Source: Sphingobacterium mizutaii (GTDB lineage Bacteria; Bacteroidota; Bacteroidia; Sphingobacteriales; Sphingobacteriaceae). From it: 64,000 nt of DNA. This document shows positions 1 to 9,300 of the stretch, piece by piece. The DNA lies in the NCBI RefSeq assembly GCF_900187125.1, contig NZ_LT906468.1, positions 744,001 through 808,000 of the forward strand, given 5' to 3'. The position numbers and the translations under genes were made by a program. Numbering within the stretch: position 1 is the first letter of the stretch; each line of letters begins with the position of its first letter. The notes under the pieces are model-generated. The model saw only the letters and a list, made by a program, of their open reading frames with translations, made no database searches and was not told the DNA's origin.

Positions 1-213
1 GGAATGATCTTGGGATTGGTGGTTCCAGAACAACATTTCAATATCTATGCAACAAAGGTGGAAATGCAAGCAACCACAGTGAACTCCAATATCTTTAAGA
101 AAAAAGCGGATACCATGACCAGACAACAAACCAAAGATCGTATGAAAGAGATCTTTGGCCGTTGGATGACCGACAAACAGTTTAACCTGATCATGGCTGC
201 CATATTCTTATAG
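1..213 (+). CDS. C-terminal part of an unknown protein
   Basis: The reading frame is open from the first base to a TAG at 211-213, so this is the last 70 or so residues of a gene that begins before the window. The first in-frame ATG at base 4 is probably internal. The visible piece has a short hydrophobic start (ILGLVVPE), a basic middle (KKKADTMTRQQTKDRMKEIF) and a hydrophobic C-terminus ending in AAIFL. I recognise no family motif and assign no function. A strong hairpin follows 53 bases downstream, which fits the end of a transcription unit. Confidence 0.6.
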   Translation, partial: GMILGLVVPEQHFNIYATKVEMQATTVNSNIFKKKADTMTRQQTKDRMKEIFGRWMTDKQFNLIMAAIFL

Positions 214-265
214 GGTCATAATAAGATCTTAATTTATTAAGCAATTCAAAATTAATGATGATGCA

Positions 266-289
266 AAGAGCCGGATTTATCCGGCTCTT
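266..289 (+). terminator. Hairpin after the first gene
   Basis: An 11-bp perfect stem (AAGAGCCGGAT pairing with ATCCGGCTCTT) with a 2-base nominal loop lies 53 bases after the stop of the partial gene. It has no clean T-run behind it (CGCTTTGAG follows), so it may be a weak terminator or a 3'-end processing or stability hairpin. Confidence 0.6.
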
Positions 290-300
290 CGCTTTGAGAG

Positions 301-346
301 AGTAATTAGTATATAGTATTTAGTATATAGTATTTAGACCTAAGTC
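301..346. repeat. TAGTATTTAGTATATAG low-complexity repeat
   Basis: Short imperfect repeats of TAGTATTTAGTATATAG end in TTTAGACC. The same kind of sequence, also ending in TTTAGACC, occurs in two permease spacers (near 53340 and 55870), so it is a recurring intergenic element of this genome and not chance AT-richness. Function unknown. Confidence 0.6.
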
Positions 347-361
347 TGTGCTCGAAAGAGT

Positions 362-433
362 TGATCGTTTTATCTTGGTCTATCCTCTCATCCCTTTAAT
401 CCTGGTTCAAAAGTCTCCCCAATCCTGGTTCAA
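362..433 (+). repeat. 45-bp-family dispersed repeat, locus A
   Basis: This carries the modules ATCTTGGTCTATCCTCTCATCC and, twice, AATCCTGGTTCAA (starting at 398 and 421). The two copies are only 23 bp apart, as if one module of the usual 45-bp unit had been lost. Further members lie near 9600, 16800, 22830, 25590, 32770, 33240 and 62480. Confidence 0.75.
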
Positions 434-441
434 CTGCAAAA

Positions 442-473
442 AAAAATCCCGGTCAGTACTGACCGGGATTTTT
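442..473 (-). terminator. Terminator of the histone-like gene
   Basis: A perfect 32-nt palindrome centred on AGTACT, with arms AAAAATCCCGGTCAG. It is flanked by A-runs on the plus strand, so the minus-strand transcript of the small gene ending at 492 would end in a GC-rich stem followed by a U-run. The symmetry also allows termination from the other side. Confidence 0.85.
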
Positions 474-491
474 ATGCTTTAATTCAACGAA

Positions 492-671
492 TTATTTCTT
501 CTCGTTTTTCTTAGAAGTAACTTCGTTACGAATTTCTTGAGCTAAAGTTTTGATCTCTTGTAACCCTTTACGAACGCGTGTTCCTGCAGCAGAGTTTCCG
601 TTATTGAAGAATTTTTCTGCGTCAGCTTCGATTGAAGCTACTAGCTCTTTTAATTTAGTGTAGTTTTCCAT
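492..671 (-). CDS. Histone H1-like protein (Hc1-type), 59 aa
   Basis: Read directly from the minus strand, this short frame codes for 59 residues: it starts MENYTKLKELVASIEADAEK, has a middle of the form NSAAGTRVRKGLQEIKTLAQ, and ends in a lysine-rich tail (TSKKNEKK). This matches the small basic histone H1/Hc1-like nucleoid protein that is widespread in Bacteroidota. It is mostly helical, has no cysteines and presumably binds DNA or RNA in the nucleoid. It has its own strong terminator downstream and an AT-rich upstream region, so it is probably a monocistronic, highly expressed gene. The family assignment rests on memory of the conserved AGTRVRKGLQEIK block. The molecular role in Bacteroidota is poorly defined. 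Confidence 0.85.
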   Translation of the reverse strand: MENYTKLKELVASIEADAEKFFNNGNSAAGTRVRKGLQEIKTLAQEIRNEVTSKKNEKK

Positions 672-798
672 TTTTTAATTAATATAATTTTAGTTTTTCT
701 TAATTAATTCTCTAATATATCATAAATATACAAAAGGAATGCAAACAATGCGAATTTTAAAATGTTTTTTTGTGTTATAAACGCCTTTTTTGTGGCAT

Positions 799-2937
799 CT
801 ACTCTACTATTTTCAATTCGTCGATGATGTTTTGAGCACCCGCAAACTTGTCAATTATGAAAAGAACGTATCGGATATCAACCGAAATCGTACGTTGCAA
901 TTTCGGGTCGAAAATCACGTCTCCAGCCATTGCTTCAATGTTTCCATCAAAAGCCAAGCCAATTAATTCGCCATTTCCGTTTAAAACTGGTGATCCTGAG
1001 TTACCTCCAGTGATATCTTGATCACTTAAAAAGTTAACAGGTAGATAGCCAGCTTTATCAGCATAACGTCCAAAATCCTTGTTTTCATATAGTTCCATTA
1101 ACTTTTTAGGTAAATCGAACTCCTCATCTCCCGGTTGGTATTTCGCAATAGTACCTTTCAATGTGGTGTAATAATTTTCTTTGGCATCATTCCTTTTGTC
1201 CTTAGGCAATGCTCTGATCGTTCCGTAAGTTAAACGCAAAGTTGAGTTTGCATCTGGGTAATACTTACCGTTAGGATCCATTTTCAATACCCCAGCGATG
1301 AACTTTCTAGAGGCAGCCAAGAACTCATCATTCATCTTTTCAGCCTCAGGAGAGGTCTCGCGATATTTATCCATCAAAGATGAAGATAGTTTGTAAAGAG
1401 GATCTGAATCAATCAGCTCAGCTTTAGGGTTTTTTAGGTATTCAGCCAATTTCGCTTGGGATCCAAAAATACTGTTGTCAAATGCAGATTTGATATCAGC
1501 TTGGAAGTTTCCGTTGTTTTTGTTGGCCATTTCGCGAACATAAGGAGCGATATCACCAGCCTTAGCAGCATATAGGTTCAATTCATCCGCCAATACATCG
1601 ATTTCCAAAGGCATGTATGCTTTCTCATAGTTGTCTGCAATAAATGCTTCCAAACGAGGAGCCATTTCTTTGCGTTTAGCCTCGTTTTCCTGCGCATATT
1701 GTTTCAATCCATTACCTAAAGAAGTAGGGATAGCTGCGAAAGTCGAAGAACGTAACATACCGATCAGGTAATTGTCTTGTCTCGCCTTATCGTTTGTCTT
1801 TGCATAGAAATCATTGATTACAGCGATCACATTTCCGTATTCTTCCTTGTTTTCAGGACGGTTAGCCCATTTGTTGAATTTCTTCTCTTGCTTGCGTTTT
1901 GCAGCTGCGGTCTTATGCTTTTTCAAGGCATCGATCATCCCTTGTCTGTTTTTCCAGTAGTTAGCTACTCCAGAATATTTAGAAGCATAGTTTAATTTTA
2001 CCGCTTGGTCTTTGTCCATGTATTTTTTCATGGCATCCATACCTACTTTAGAAGCTTCAACCCATGCAGGATATGCATAATTAACGTTTTGGTCAATTCC
2101 TGCTGCATTCATCCAACGGTTTGTACGGCCTGGGTATCCTAAGATCATCGAGAAATCGCCATCTTGGAATCCTTTGATACTTACCGGTAAGAACTTTTTA
2201 GGCTTCAAAGGAACGTTATCTTTTGAATATTCAGCAGGATTGCCGTCTTTATCAGCATAAACGCGGAAGATAGAGAAGTCACCGGTGTGGCGTGGCCATT
2301 CCCAGTTATCGGTATCACCGCCGAATTTACCGATACTGCTTGGCGGAGTTCCTACCAAACGCACATCCGTAAAGTCTTGGTAAACGAAGTAGTAATATTC
2401 ATTTCCATTGTAGAATGGACGAACAGAAACTACATACTTTCCGTTTTCACTATTTTCTTGTTGAATTTTAGCAATTTCTTGATTGATAACCTTTTCGCGT
2501 TCTTTTTCCGACATCTTATCGTTTACCAATCCTAGGATACGTTTTGAAACATCATCCATGCGGACAAAGAAACGAACGTACAATGATTTAGGCTTCAGCT
2601 CTTCGGCGTGGTTTTTAGCCCAAAATCCATTGGTTAAATAATCATGTTCTGGAGTAGATAATTCCGCGATTGCTCCATAACCACAGTGGTGGTTCGTGAA
2701 TACCAATCCGCTTCCCGAAACAATCTCTGCGGTACAACCACCGTTAAATTGCACGATTGCATCTTTTAAGCTAGAGTTATTGATGCTGTAAATTTCTTCG
2801 GCTGTGAGTTTTAAGCCTTTTTTTTGCATGTCAGCTTCGTTCAGACGCTTTAGGTGCATCAAGAACCACATGCCCTCATCTGCAAATGAGAAAGTGCCAA
2901 CGAGCGTCAGCACACATAGTAATACTAGTTTTTTCAT
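799..2937 (-). CDS. S46 family dipeptidyl-peptidase (DPP7-type)
   Basis: A periplasmic serine dipeptidyl-peptidase of family S46, releasing dipeptides from the N-terminus of oligopeptides for amino-acid uptake. Residues 1-19 are a signal peptide ending near FSFA. The catalytic triad is visible: His in TNHHCGYG (residues 81-88), Asp220 in RHTGDFSIFRVYAD, and Ser647 in GGNSGSPV. Eighteen residues after the serine the sequence reads AFDGN. In Porphyromonas enzymes this position is Gly in DPP7 (hydrophobic or broad P1) and Arg in DPP11 (acidic P1), so Gly665 argues for DPP7-like specificity. The length of 712 aa is normal for the family. The gene is divergent from the DEAD-box helicase gene and appears monocistronic. 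Substrate preference is inferred from one residue. Confidence 0.93.
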   Translation of the reverse strand: MKKLVLLCVLTLVGTFSFADEGMWFLMHLKRLNEADMQKKGLKLTAEEIYSINNSSLKDAIVQFNGGCTAEIVSGSGLVFTNHHCGYGAIAELSTPEHDYLTNGFWAKNHAEELKPKSLYVRFFVRMDDVSKRILGLVNDKMSEKEREKVINQEIAKIQQENSENGKYVVSVRPFYNGNEYYYFVYQDFTDVRLVGTPPSSIGKFGGDTDNWEWPRHTGDFSIFRVYADKDGNPAEYSKDNVPLKPKKFLPVSIKGFQDGDFSMILGYPGRTNRWMNAAGIDQNVNYAYPAWVEASKVGMDAMKKYMDKDQAVKLNYASKYSGVANYWKNRQGMIDALKKHKTAAAKRKQEKKFNKWANRPENKEEYGNVIAVINDFYAKTNDKARQDNYLIGMLRSSTFAAIPTSLGNGLKQYAQENEAKRKEMAPRLEAFIADNYEKAYMPLEIDVLADELNLYAAKAGDIAPYVREMANKNNGNFQADIKSAFDNSIFGSQAKLAEYLKNPKAELIDSDPLYKLSSSLMDKYRETSPEAEKMNDEFLAASRKFIAGVLKMDPNGKYYPDANSTLRLTYGTIRALPKDKRNDAKENYYTTLKGTIAKYQPGDEEFDLPKKLMELYENKDFGRYADKAGYLPVNFLSDQDITGGNSGSPVLNGNGELIGLAFDGNIEAMAGDVIFDPKLQRTISVDIRYVLFIIDKFAGAQNIIDELKIVE

Positions 2938-3035
2938 ATCAACCTTTTTTGTGGTAGGACAAATTTGCTGGAATTTAGGCGCAAATCAAAATGATTTGTA
3001 AGGAAATCAGGCCACTGCATGTCCTTGGATTTAAC

Positions 3036-3043
3036 TATCTTTG
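3036..3043 (+). promoter_or_regulatory. Possible -7 element for the helicase gene
   Basis: TATCTTTG matches the Bacteroidota -7 consensus TAnnTTTG and lies between two candidate ATG codons (3019 and 3049). If used, transcription would begin at or next to the second ATG. No good -33 TTTG is visible at the normal spacing, so confidence is limited. Confidence 0.4.
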
Positions 3044-3048
3044 CCAAG

Positions 3049-4380
3049 ATGACGTCATTTGAAGACTTTAAATTTAATAAGCAGATCCTAAATGCAATAG
3101 CCGAAGCGGGCTATACAACCACGACTGAAATCCAAGAAAAGGCGATTACGCCGATTCTTGCAGGGCAGGACGTGATGGGAATTGCGCAGACTGGTACCGG
3201 AAAGACTGCAGCATTTGTGCTGCCCATGCTCATGAAGCTGAAATATGCCCAAGGGAATGACCCAAGAGCATTGATCTTAAGCCCGACCAGAGAACTTGCT
3301 ATGCAGATCGAAGAGCATATCAAGCAATTCTCCACTTACCTAGACTTAAGAACCGTTTTATTATATGGTGGTTTGGGACCTAAAACCCAAAAGGAACTCC
3401 TTGCTAAAGGTTGCGATATCATTGTCGCTACCCCAGGCCGTTTCTTAGACCTCTATTTAGAAGGTGATATCAATGTCAAGAGCCTTAAGTTCTTGGTGCT
3501 TGATGAAGCCGATAAGATGATGGACATGGGCTTTATTGGAAAGATCCACCGTGTCTTGGAAATTGTCCCTAGAAAAAGACAGAACCTACTCTTCTCTGCA
3601 ACCATGAGTGAACTCGTGCGCAAGATTGCAGGTGATTTCTTGGCATTCCCAACCGTAATTGAAGTAACCGAACAGGCCACTCCAGCACAAACCGTGACCC
3701 AGGAGCTTTACCATGTTCCCAACTTAAAGACAAAGATCAATTTATTGCAACACTTCTTCAAAGACGATGAAACATTCAGTAGGATCATCGTTTTTACCAA
3801 GACCAAAGTGGTTGCCGATCGTATATATGCTTTCCTTGAACGCAAATATGGTCCAGAAGAGGTCCGTGTTATCCATGCGAACAAAGGACAGAATACCCGC
3901 ATCAACTCCATAAATGCCTTCAAAGAAGGTGAAGTACGGATCTTGGTAGCTACCGATGTGGCTGCCCGCGGATTAGATGTTTCTCAAGTGAGCCATGTGA
4001 TCAATTTCGATGTGCCTATTGTCATTGAGGATTATGTGCACCGTATCGGGAGGACCGGACGTGCCTTTCAGACAGGTGATGCGATCACCTTCTGTAATCC
4101 TGCAGAAGAATATTATGTGGCAAAAATCGAAAAGCTAATCAGGCAGACCATTCCTTTGAAGGAATTACCTGCTGATGTGGTTATAGAAAAGACACCTTTC
4201 GACGAAAAACAGGATATCGCTAGAGAAATTGATAATCAGAAGAAAAAAGATAACCCTGATTTCAAAGGTGCATTCCACGAGAAAAAGTATGCCATCAAGG
4301 CGAATAACTCAAAAAGAACGGCTCGCGGAAAAGGTAAGCCAGTAAAAAAAGGAAATAGCAAACCCAGCAAGAAGAGATGA
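3049..4380 (+). CDS. DEAD-box ATP-dependent RNA helicase
   Basis: An RhlE/CsdA-like DEAD-box RNA helicase that would unwind RNA duplexes in ribosome assembly or mRNA turnover. Motifs in order: the Q-motif region (TEIQEKAI), Walker A AQTGTGKT, PTRELA, GG, TPGR, DEAD, SAT, then the C-terminal RecA lobe with TDVAARGLD and HRIGRTGR. The C-terminus is a basic tail rich in K, R, G and S, typical for RNA tethering. I chose the ATG at 3049 because MTSFEDFKFNKQIL aligns with usual starts and a TATCTTTG lies just before it. An upstream in-frame ATG at 3019 would add 10 residues. The last codon overlaps the start of the next small gene (ATGA). Confidence 0.93.
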   Translation: MTSFEDFKFNKQILNAIAEAGYTTTTEIQEKAITPILAGQDVMGIAQTGTGKTAAFVLPMLMKLKYAQGNDPRALILSPTRELAMQIEEHIKQFSTYLDLRTVLLYGGLGPKTQKELLAKGCDIIVATPGRFLDLYLEGDINVKSLKFLVLDEADKMMDMGFIGKIHRVLEIVPRKRQNLLFSATMSELVRKIAGDFLAFPTVIEVTEQATPAQTVTQELYHVPNLKTKINLLQHFFKDDETFSRIIVFTKTKVVADRIYAFLERKYGPEEVRVIHANKGQNTRINSINAFKEGEVRILVATDVAARGLDVSQVSHVINFDVPIVIEDYVHRIGRTGRAFQTGDAITFCNPAEEYYVAKIEKLIRQTIPLKELPADVVIEKTPFDEKQDIAREIDNQKKKDNPDFKGAFHEKKYAIKANNSKRTARGKGKPVKKGNSKPSKKR

Positions 4381-4619
4381 AGCTAACCCCTTTGAATATT
4401 ACCTTGGCTTGTATCCTGGTATGGGCAATTTCTGAAATGGGATCAGGAGATAAACCGTTGTTTTCATGGGCTTGGCTCCTCATCCTTTCTATTGTGCTCA
4501 TCGTTGTGGATATCTTGTTCCGCTTATGGACCAAGAATACCCAACGCCTATGGATCATGCAGATCGGTTTTATCTTAGTGGTGGGTATTGTTTCAATGTT
4601 AATAAAATTACAGTTTTAG
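4377..4619 (+). CDS. Small two- or three-helix membrane protein
   Basis: An 80-residue hydrophobic protein whose ATG overlaps the helicase TGA in an ATGA arrangement, which implies translational coupling. Predicted membrane segments lie near residues 7-20, 31-50 and 60-78, separated by short charged loops (GSGDKP, RLWTKNTQR). No family is recognised. The frame is followed after two bases by gldC, so helicase, this gene and gldC probably form one operon. Coupled position and clear hydrophobic pattern support a real gene. Function unknown. Confidence 0.7.
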   Translation: MKLTPLNITLACILVWAISEMGSGDKPLFSWAWLLILSIVLIVVDILFRLWTKNTQRLWIMQIGFILVVGIVSMLIKLQF

Positions 4620-4621
4620 AT

Positions 4622-4972
4622 ATGAAGAAAGCAGAAATCAAACTCCAAATCGAGTTAGATGATTCAAATGTTCCAAATTCCATCCAATGGAGTTCGACCG
4701 ATGGACAGAATACAGAAGAATTACCGGCGAAAGCTATGTTTTTAGCTTTATGGGATGCCCAATATAAAAATTCATTGCGAATTGACCTTTGGACAAAAGA
4801 TATGCCTTATGATGAAATGAAACGTTTCTTCTACGAAACTTTGCAAACACTAGGCGACTCTTTCTTGAGGTCTTCTGGAGGCGATCCAATGGCTGAAAAA
4901 ATTATTGGCGATTTACGGGACTACTGTGCCCACTACGCTGATAAAATGGAAATCTTGGAGCAACAGAATTAA
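4622..4972 (+). CDS. gldC: Gliding motility protein GldC
   Basis: A 116-residue soluble protein beginning MKKAEIKLQIELDDSNVP and containing PNSIQWSSTDG, LWDAQYKNSLRIDLWTKDMP and DEMKRFFYETLQTLGDSF, the conserved pattern of GldC. GldC belongs to the set of proteins found with Bacteroidota gliding and type IX secretion, where it is needed for efficient spreading though not part of the secretion core. A longer upstream start (4466) would overlap the preceding membrane gene for over 150 bases, so I take the ATG at 4622. No other gld, spr or por gene is in the window, so gldC alone does not show that the organism glides. Confidence 0.9.
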   Translation: MKKAEIKLQIELDDSNVPNSIQWSSTDGQNTEELPAKAMFLALWDAQYKNSLRIDLWTKDMPYDEMKRFFYETLQTLGDSFLRSSGGDPMAEKIIGDLRDYCAHYADKMEILEQQN

Positions 4973-5022
4973 TTGATTTGGGAATCTGCCGGCAGTGATG
5001 TTGGCTTAATCTATATGCAGAT

Positions 5023-5433
5023 ATGAATTACTTTTTGGTGAAATCAGAACCATTTAAATATAGTTGGGAACAATTTAATAAAGATGGGGAGACTTTTTGG
5101 GATGGCGTGCGAAACTACCAAGCTCGTAACAACCTGAAAGCTATGAAAAAAGGCGATTTGGTCCTTTATTACCATAGCAATGAAGGTAAAGAGGTTGTAG
5201 GATTGGCTAAAGTCGTGAAGGAGTTCTATCAAGACCCGACCACTGAAGATGAACGTTGGGTAGTGGTGGATTTGGCTCCAGTGGAAACTTTCAAACATCC
5301 AGTTACCTTAGAAACCATCAAGGCAGACCCACTGTTACAAGATATAGCCTTGGTCAGACAAGGAAGGCTATCCGTGATGCCCCTCAAAGCCGAAGAGTTC
5401 GATCGAATTGTTCAACTCGGAAATTCAGACTAA
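5023..5433 (+). CDS. EVE domain-containing protein
   Basis: A 136-residue single-domain protein of the EVE (PUA-like) fold: starts MNYFLVKSEPFKYSWEQF, then WDGVRNYQARNNLKAMKKGDLVLYYHS and VGLAKVVKEFYQDP. The WDGVRNYQARN block and the GDLVLYYHS strand form the modified-base pocket in relatives such as THYN1. EVE proteins are thought to recognise modified bases in DNA or RNA and often accompany restriction or defence genes. Here the neighbours are ordinary, so a housekeeping RNA-linked role is equally possible. A strong terminator follows immediately. Confidence 0.9.
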   Translation: MNYFLVKSEPFKYSWEQFNKDGETFWDGVRNYQARNNLKAMKKGDLVLYYHSNEGKEVVGLAKVVKEFYQDPTTEDERWVVVDLAPVETFKHPVTLETIKADPLLQDIALVRQGRLSVMPLKAEEFDRIVQLGNSD

Positions 5434-5442
5434 AGACTTAGA

Positions 5443-5463
5443 AACTCCCCAAATCGGGGAGTT
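5443..5463 (+). terminator. Rho-independent terminator after the EVE gene
   Basis: The stem AACTCCCC/GGGGAGTT has a 5-base loop and is followed by seven T residues, ten bases after the EVE-gene stop codon. A textbook intrinsic terminator ending the helicase-gldC-EVE stretch. Confidence 0.9.
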
Positions 5464-5592
5464 TTTTTATTTTCTCATTATCTATCCTCTTTCAATAGCT
5501 AAAATCCCTTCTTTGCTCATTCATCCTAATTAATTCAAAAATTTCAAATAACTTTATAGAAGCTGACTCATTAATAACCAATCACCAGAAAT

Positions 5593-6330
5593 ATGATCAA
5601 GGCAATTATTTTGGATGATGAAATTCGTGGTTCCGGATTATTGCAACATAAGCTGCAACAATTCCAGGAGCTTTTGGTCGTCACGGCGGTATTCAATGAT
5701 CCCCAAGAAGCCTTGCTGCAAATGCCCAACATGGAATGTGATGTGCTCTTCCTGGATGTAGAAATGCCTTTCATGAATGGATTCCAATTTCTGGAAAAAC
5801 TTGGTCAATTTGAATTTGAGGTCATATTTGTCACCGCATATAATATCTATACCTTGGATGCCTTAAAGGCAAATGCCCTTGATTACCTCTTGAAACCGGT
5901 CAATAATGAGGAACTCAAGAAAGCCATTGTCAAACTTGAACTTCGGATCTCCCAAAAGGAAAAGTTGAAAAAAGCTGACCTTTCGGAAAACCGAGTATGT
6001 ATGGGCAGACTAGCTCTACCAACAGCAGAAGGGATACATCTCGTAAAAAAAGATGATGTGATCCGCATCGAAGCGATGAGCAATTACAGTATCTTCTTTC
6101 TAAATAACCTGTCTAAAATCATTGTATCCAGAACATTAAAGGAATTTGAGATGTTATTGGAGAATACACAGCTATTCCGCGTCAATAGAAGTGTCATCGT
6201 TAATTTAGATTACGTCGTAAAATATAAAAAAGGAGAGGGGGGAACCTTGGAATTAGTCGATGGATCAGAGATTGAAGTCTCCCCGAATAAGAAGAAACAA
6301 TTGATGGATAGGCTGTTTACAACCTTCTAA
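5593..6330 (+). CDS. LytTR-family response regulator
   Basis: A two-component response regulator with an N-terminal receiver domain (residues about 1-120: acidic pair D8-D9, phospho-acceptor D55 in LFLDVEMP, conserved K in YLLKPV) and a C-terminal LytTR DNA-binding domain (about 145-245, with the FRVNRSVIVNLDYV and LELVDGSEIEVSPNKK patterns). LytTR proteins bind imperfect direct repeats upstream of target promoters. The cognate kinase starts five bases after the stop, so the two are certainly co-transcribed. Targets are not visible next to the pair. Confidence 0.95.
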   Translation: MIKAIILDDEIRGSGLLQHKLQQFQELLVVTAVFNDPQEALLQMPNMECDVLFLDVEMPFMNGFQFLEKLGQFEFEVIFVTAYNIYTLDALKANALDYLLKPVNNEELKKAIVKLELRISQKEKLKKADLSENRVCMGRLALPTAEGIHLVKKDDVIRIEAMSNYSIFFLNNLSKIIVSRTLKEFEMLLENTQLFRVNRSVIVNLDYVVKYKKGEGGTLELVDGSEIEVSPNKKKQLMDRLFTTF

Positions 6331-6335
6331 ATCGA

Positions 6336-9300
6336 ATGGATGTGAGGATTTTTCTATCGTTTGTCCTTGCAGTATGCTTGATATCTTCAACTGCTTATGC
6401 TCAAAAACGAATTTATAACTTCCTTCATTTTACCGAGAAGGAAGGTCTTTCCAGCAATGAAGTTGAAGGGCTTGCACAAGATAGCAATGGACTGATCTGG
6501 ATCAGTGGTAAACGTGGGCTTTCTTATTTTGATGGACAGAAGTTTACCGAAGTGAAATTTGAACACACGAACGGGGTGATGCTCAATTACCTCGGTAGCA
6601 TGGCTATTGACCATCATAACAGGATCTGGATTACCAGTAACAGCCATGGCTTGATCTGTTATGACCGTAATAAACCAGCAGGAGAAAACTTGAGTTCCTA
6701 TACGGCCAAAGTAAGCAACAAAGGATTGGTGAAAACCAACCTGTATGATGTATTGGCTTCAAAATCTGGTCTTATATACTTTTCTGGTCAGGAGACAGAC
6801 CTTCAATCCCTCAATCCAGAAACAGGAGAAATCAAACAGATATCCATGCCTGGGATTCCCAGTAAGAACTATCTGACCATCTTTTCATTAGACGAAGATT
6901 CCCTGGGGAATATATGGATGGGAACCCGATATGATGGGTTGATCTGCTATAACCCTAAAAAACATACTGCAAAACAGATAAATCTCGAGAATGAAGGTGA
7001 AAATGCAGTGGATGGAATTGTCCTTCGTCCTGATCGTATCTATGCCGGCTATTATGACCATGATCTTATCGCCGCTGATTATAATTTCCAGAACTCTATA
7101 TCCTCTATTTTGGGTTGGGACAAAAGCGTCAATTTTTATGATAATAGCATCAGTTCTATTGCCTTTTGGCCGACTGAAAATAAAATCCTGATTGGGCATG
7201 TTTCCAATGGTATCTACACTTATCAACCGGAAACCAATCAGGTCGAGTATATTTCGCTGCAAACCTTGATGCCAATTACTCCTAAACCAACCCGAATATT
7301 TGATTTCTGCATCGTCAAGGATGGATATTGGCTTGCAACCAATTCAGGTTTGTTTTATTATTCTACCAAACTCAACCAAATCAATAACCTTATCGAAGAT
7401 CGCTATGCTGATCCCATCATAGAATTATTTAATTGGAAAGGTAAAGTTTGGTATAGGACAGAAACTGATTTTGGGGAATTGGATGCAAATCAAGATTTTC
7501 GCCTATCAAAATATTCCTTAAAGCAACTAAAGATTGGATCCCTATTAACAACAAATGAGGCTATTTATGTCTCGACTATCGATCAAGGAGTTTATGAATT
7601 TAAGGACCCTAAAAAAGGTATGGTTCCATTGGAAGTCAGCAATGAGGATCAAGGTCTTAGAAAAGCCGATTGCAATAGTATTGTCTTGGATACCATTGCT
7701 AAGCAAGCCGTTCTTTGGATAGGCTCTTGGAATTCAGGTTTATATCGGTATAATTTAAAAACAAGGCAACTGGATTTGTTCACGGTCAATGATGGGCTCC
7801 CAGACTCCAAGGTTATCTGCGTCGGCAAAGATGCCGAGGGATCCATTTGGCTTGGAATGGATGGCTATGGATTGGTCCGATTGGAAAATAAGATAAAGCC
7901 CGAATTCATACAGTTCTCCCAAAATAAACAACAGTCCAAAACCATTCAATCCAATACAGTGTTCTCCTTTCTCTTAGATCGCCAAAGCCGTTTTTGGTTC
8001 AGTAATGCCAGTTCAGGAATTGCAGAAATCAAGAAGAATTATAAAGGTGAATATGAGTTTATTCAATATCCTGAAAAAAACACCCAACCTTGGCTGTATT
8101 CTGTGAAATTACAAGAGGATAAAAATGGATTGATTTGGATGAAATCCCAAGATGGAACCATGTTATTCCATCCAGATGCCAAGGTATTTTTCCATTTAAA
8201 TGAATCAGCTGGTATCTACCCACCTGAGGAATATATTACCCATAGTTTTTTTATCCAAGCGAATACCTTATTCTGGTGTACCAATTGGGGTTTGGTCAAA
8301 GGAGACCTGCCAGTTTTTTTTCCAAATAATGAAATCAGTTTTAAGCCTTTAATCAATCAGTTTATTGTTCAACATTTGGATAGATCGGAAGAACTATTCC
8401 AAAATGAAATCAAATTAAGCCCCGATGAGAATAATTTAATATTCAATTTCTCAGCAGCGGAACAAGTTTTTTGGCAGGGACTTAAATTTCAATATCAATT
8501 AATAGGATTCGATACTGATTGGGTAGAAAGCTCGGTAGATCAGCTAGCCGTCTATAATAATCTAGAAGGTGATGATTATACGTTTCAGGTTAGGGTAGGC
8601 GATCAGTTTGGAAACTGGTCCGCACAGCTTGCCACAATCGATATCAGTCTTGCTTCACATTGGTATGCAACACTTTGGTTTAAGCTGCTGTTTATTGTAT
8701 TATTTCTTTCGGCTATTACCCTGTTTTATTTCTATCGATTGCAACAACACAAGAACATCAATAGATTGCAGGCAGAATACAACCAAAAGCTTCAACAGGA
8801 ACTACTGATGAACGAATCGAAGATCAAGGAGCAAGCTGCTGATATTGAAAAGGAGAAACAGGAACGTTTGGAGAATGATTTCAAGCAGAAACTCTATGAA
8901 AGCGAACTGAAAGCTATCCGTTCTCAGATGAATCCCCATTTCATCTTTAATGTTTTGAATTCCATAGAGGCCTATGTCGTAGAAAAAGATAGCAAAAGTG
9001 CCAGTGACCTGATCCAAAAATTTGCCAGCATTAGCCGATTGGTCTTAGAAAATTCCCAATATTCTATCGTCAGCCTGAGTTCAGAGATCCAATTATTGAA
9101 ACTTTACCTCGAACTGGAACAGGAGCGCTTTAATCATGCTTTCGATTTTGAACTGGAAATTCAAAAAGATCTGACACTAAAAGAAAGAAAAATTCCTTCC
9201 ATGTTGATTCAGCCAATTGTTGAAAATGCAGTACATCATGGCGTGAGACATTTGAAATCCAAAAAAGGACTGATCAGGATTTCTATAGCTGAACATGACA

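Noticed and set aside
4466..4621. Longer upstream start for gldC
   Set aside because: It would overlap the preceding membrane gene by more than 150 bases, and the added residues do not look like GldC.
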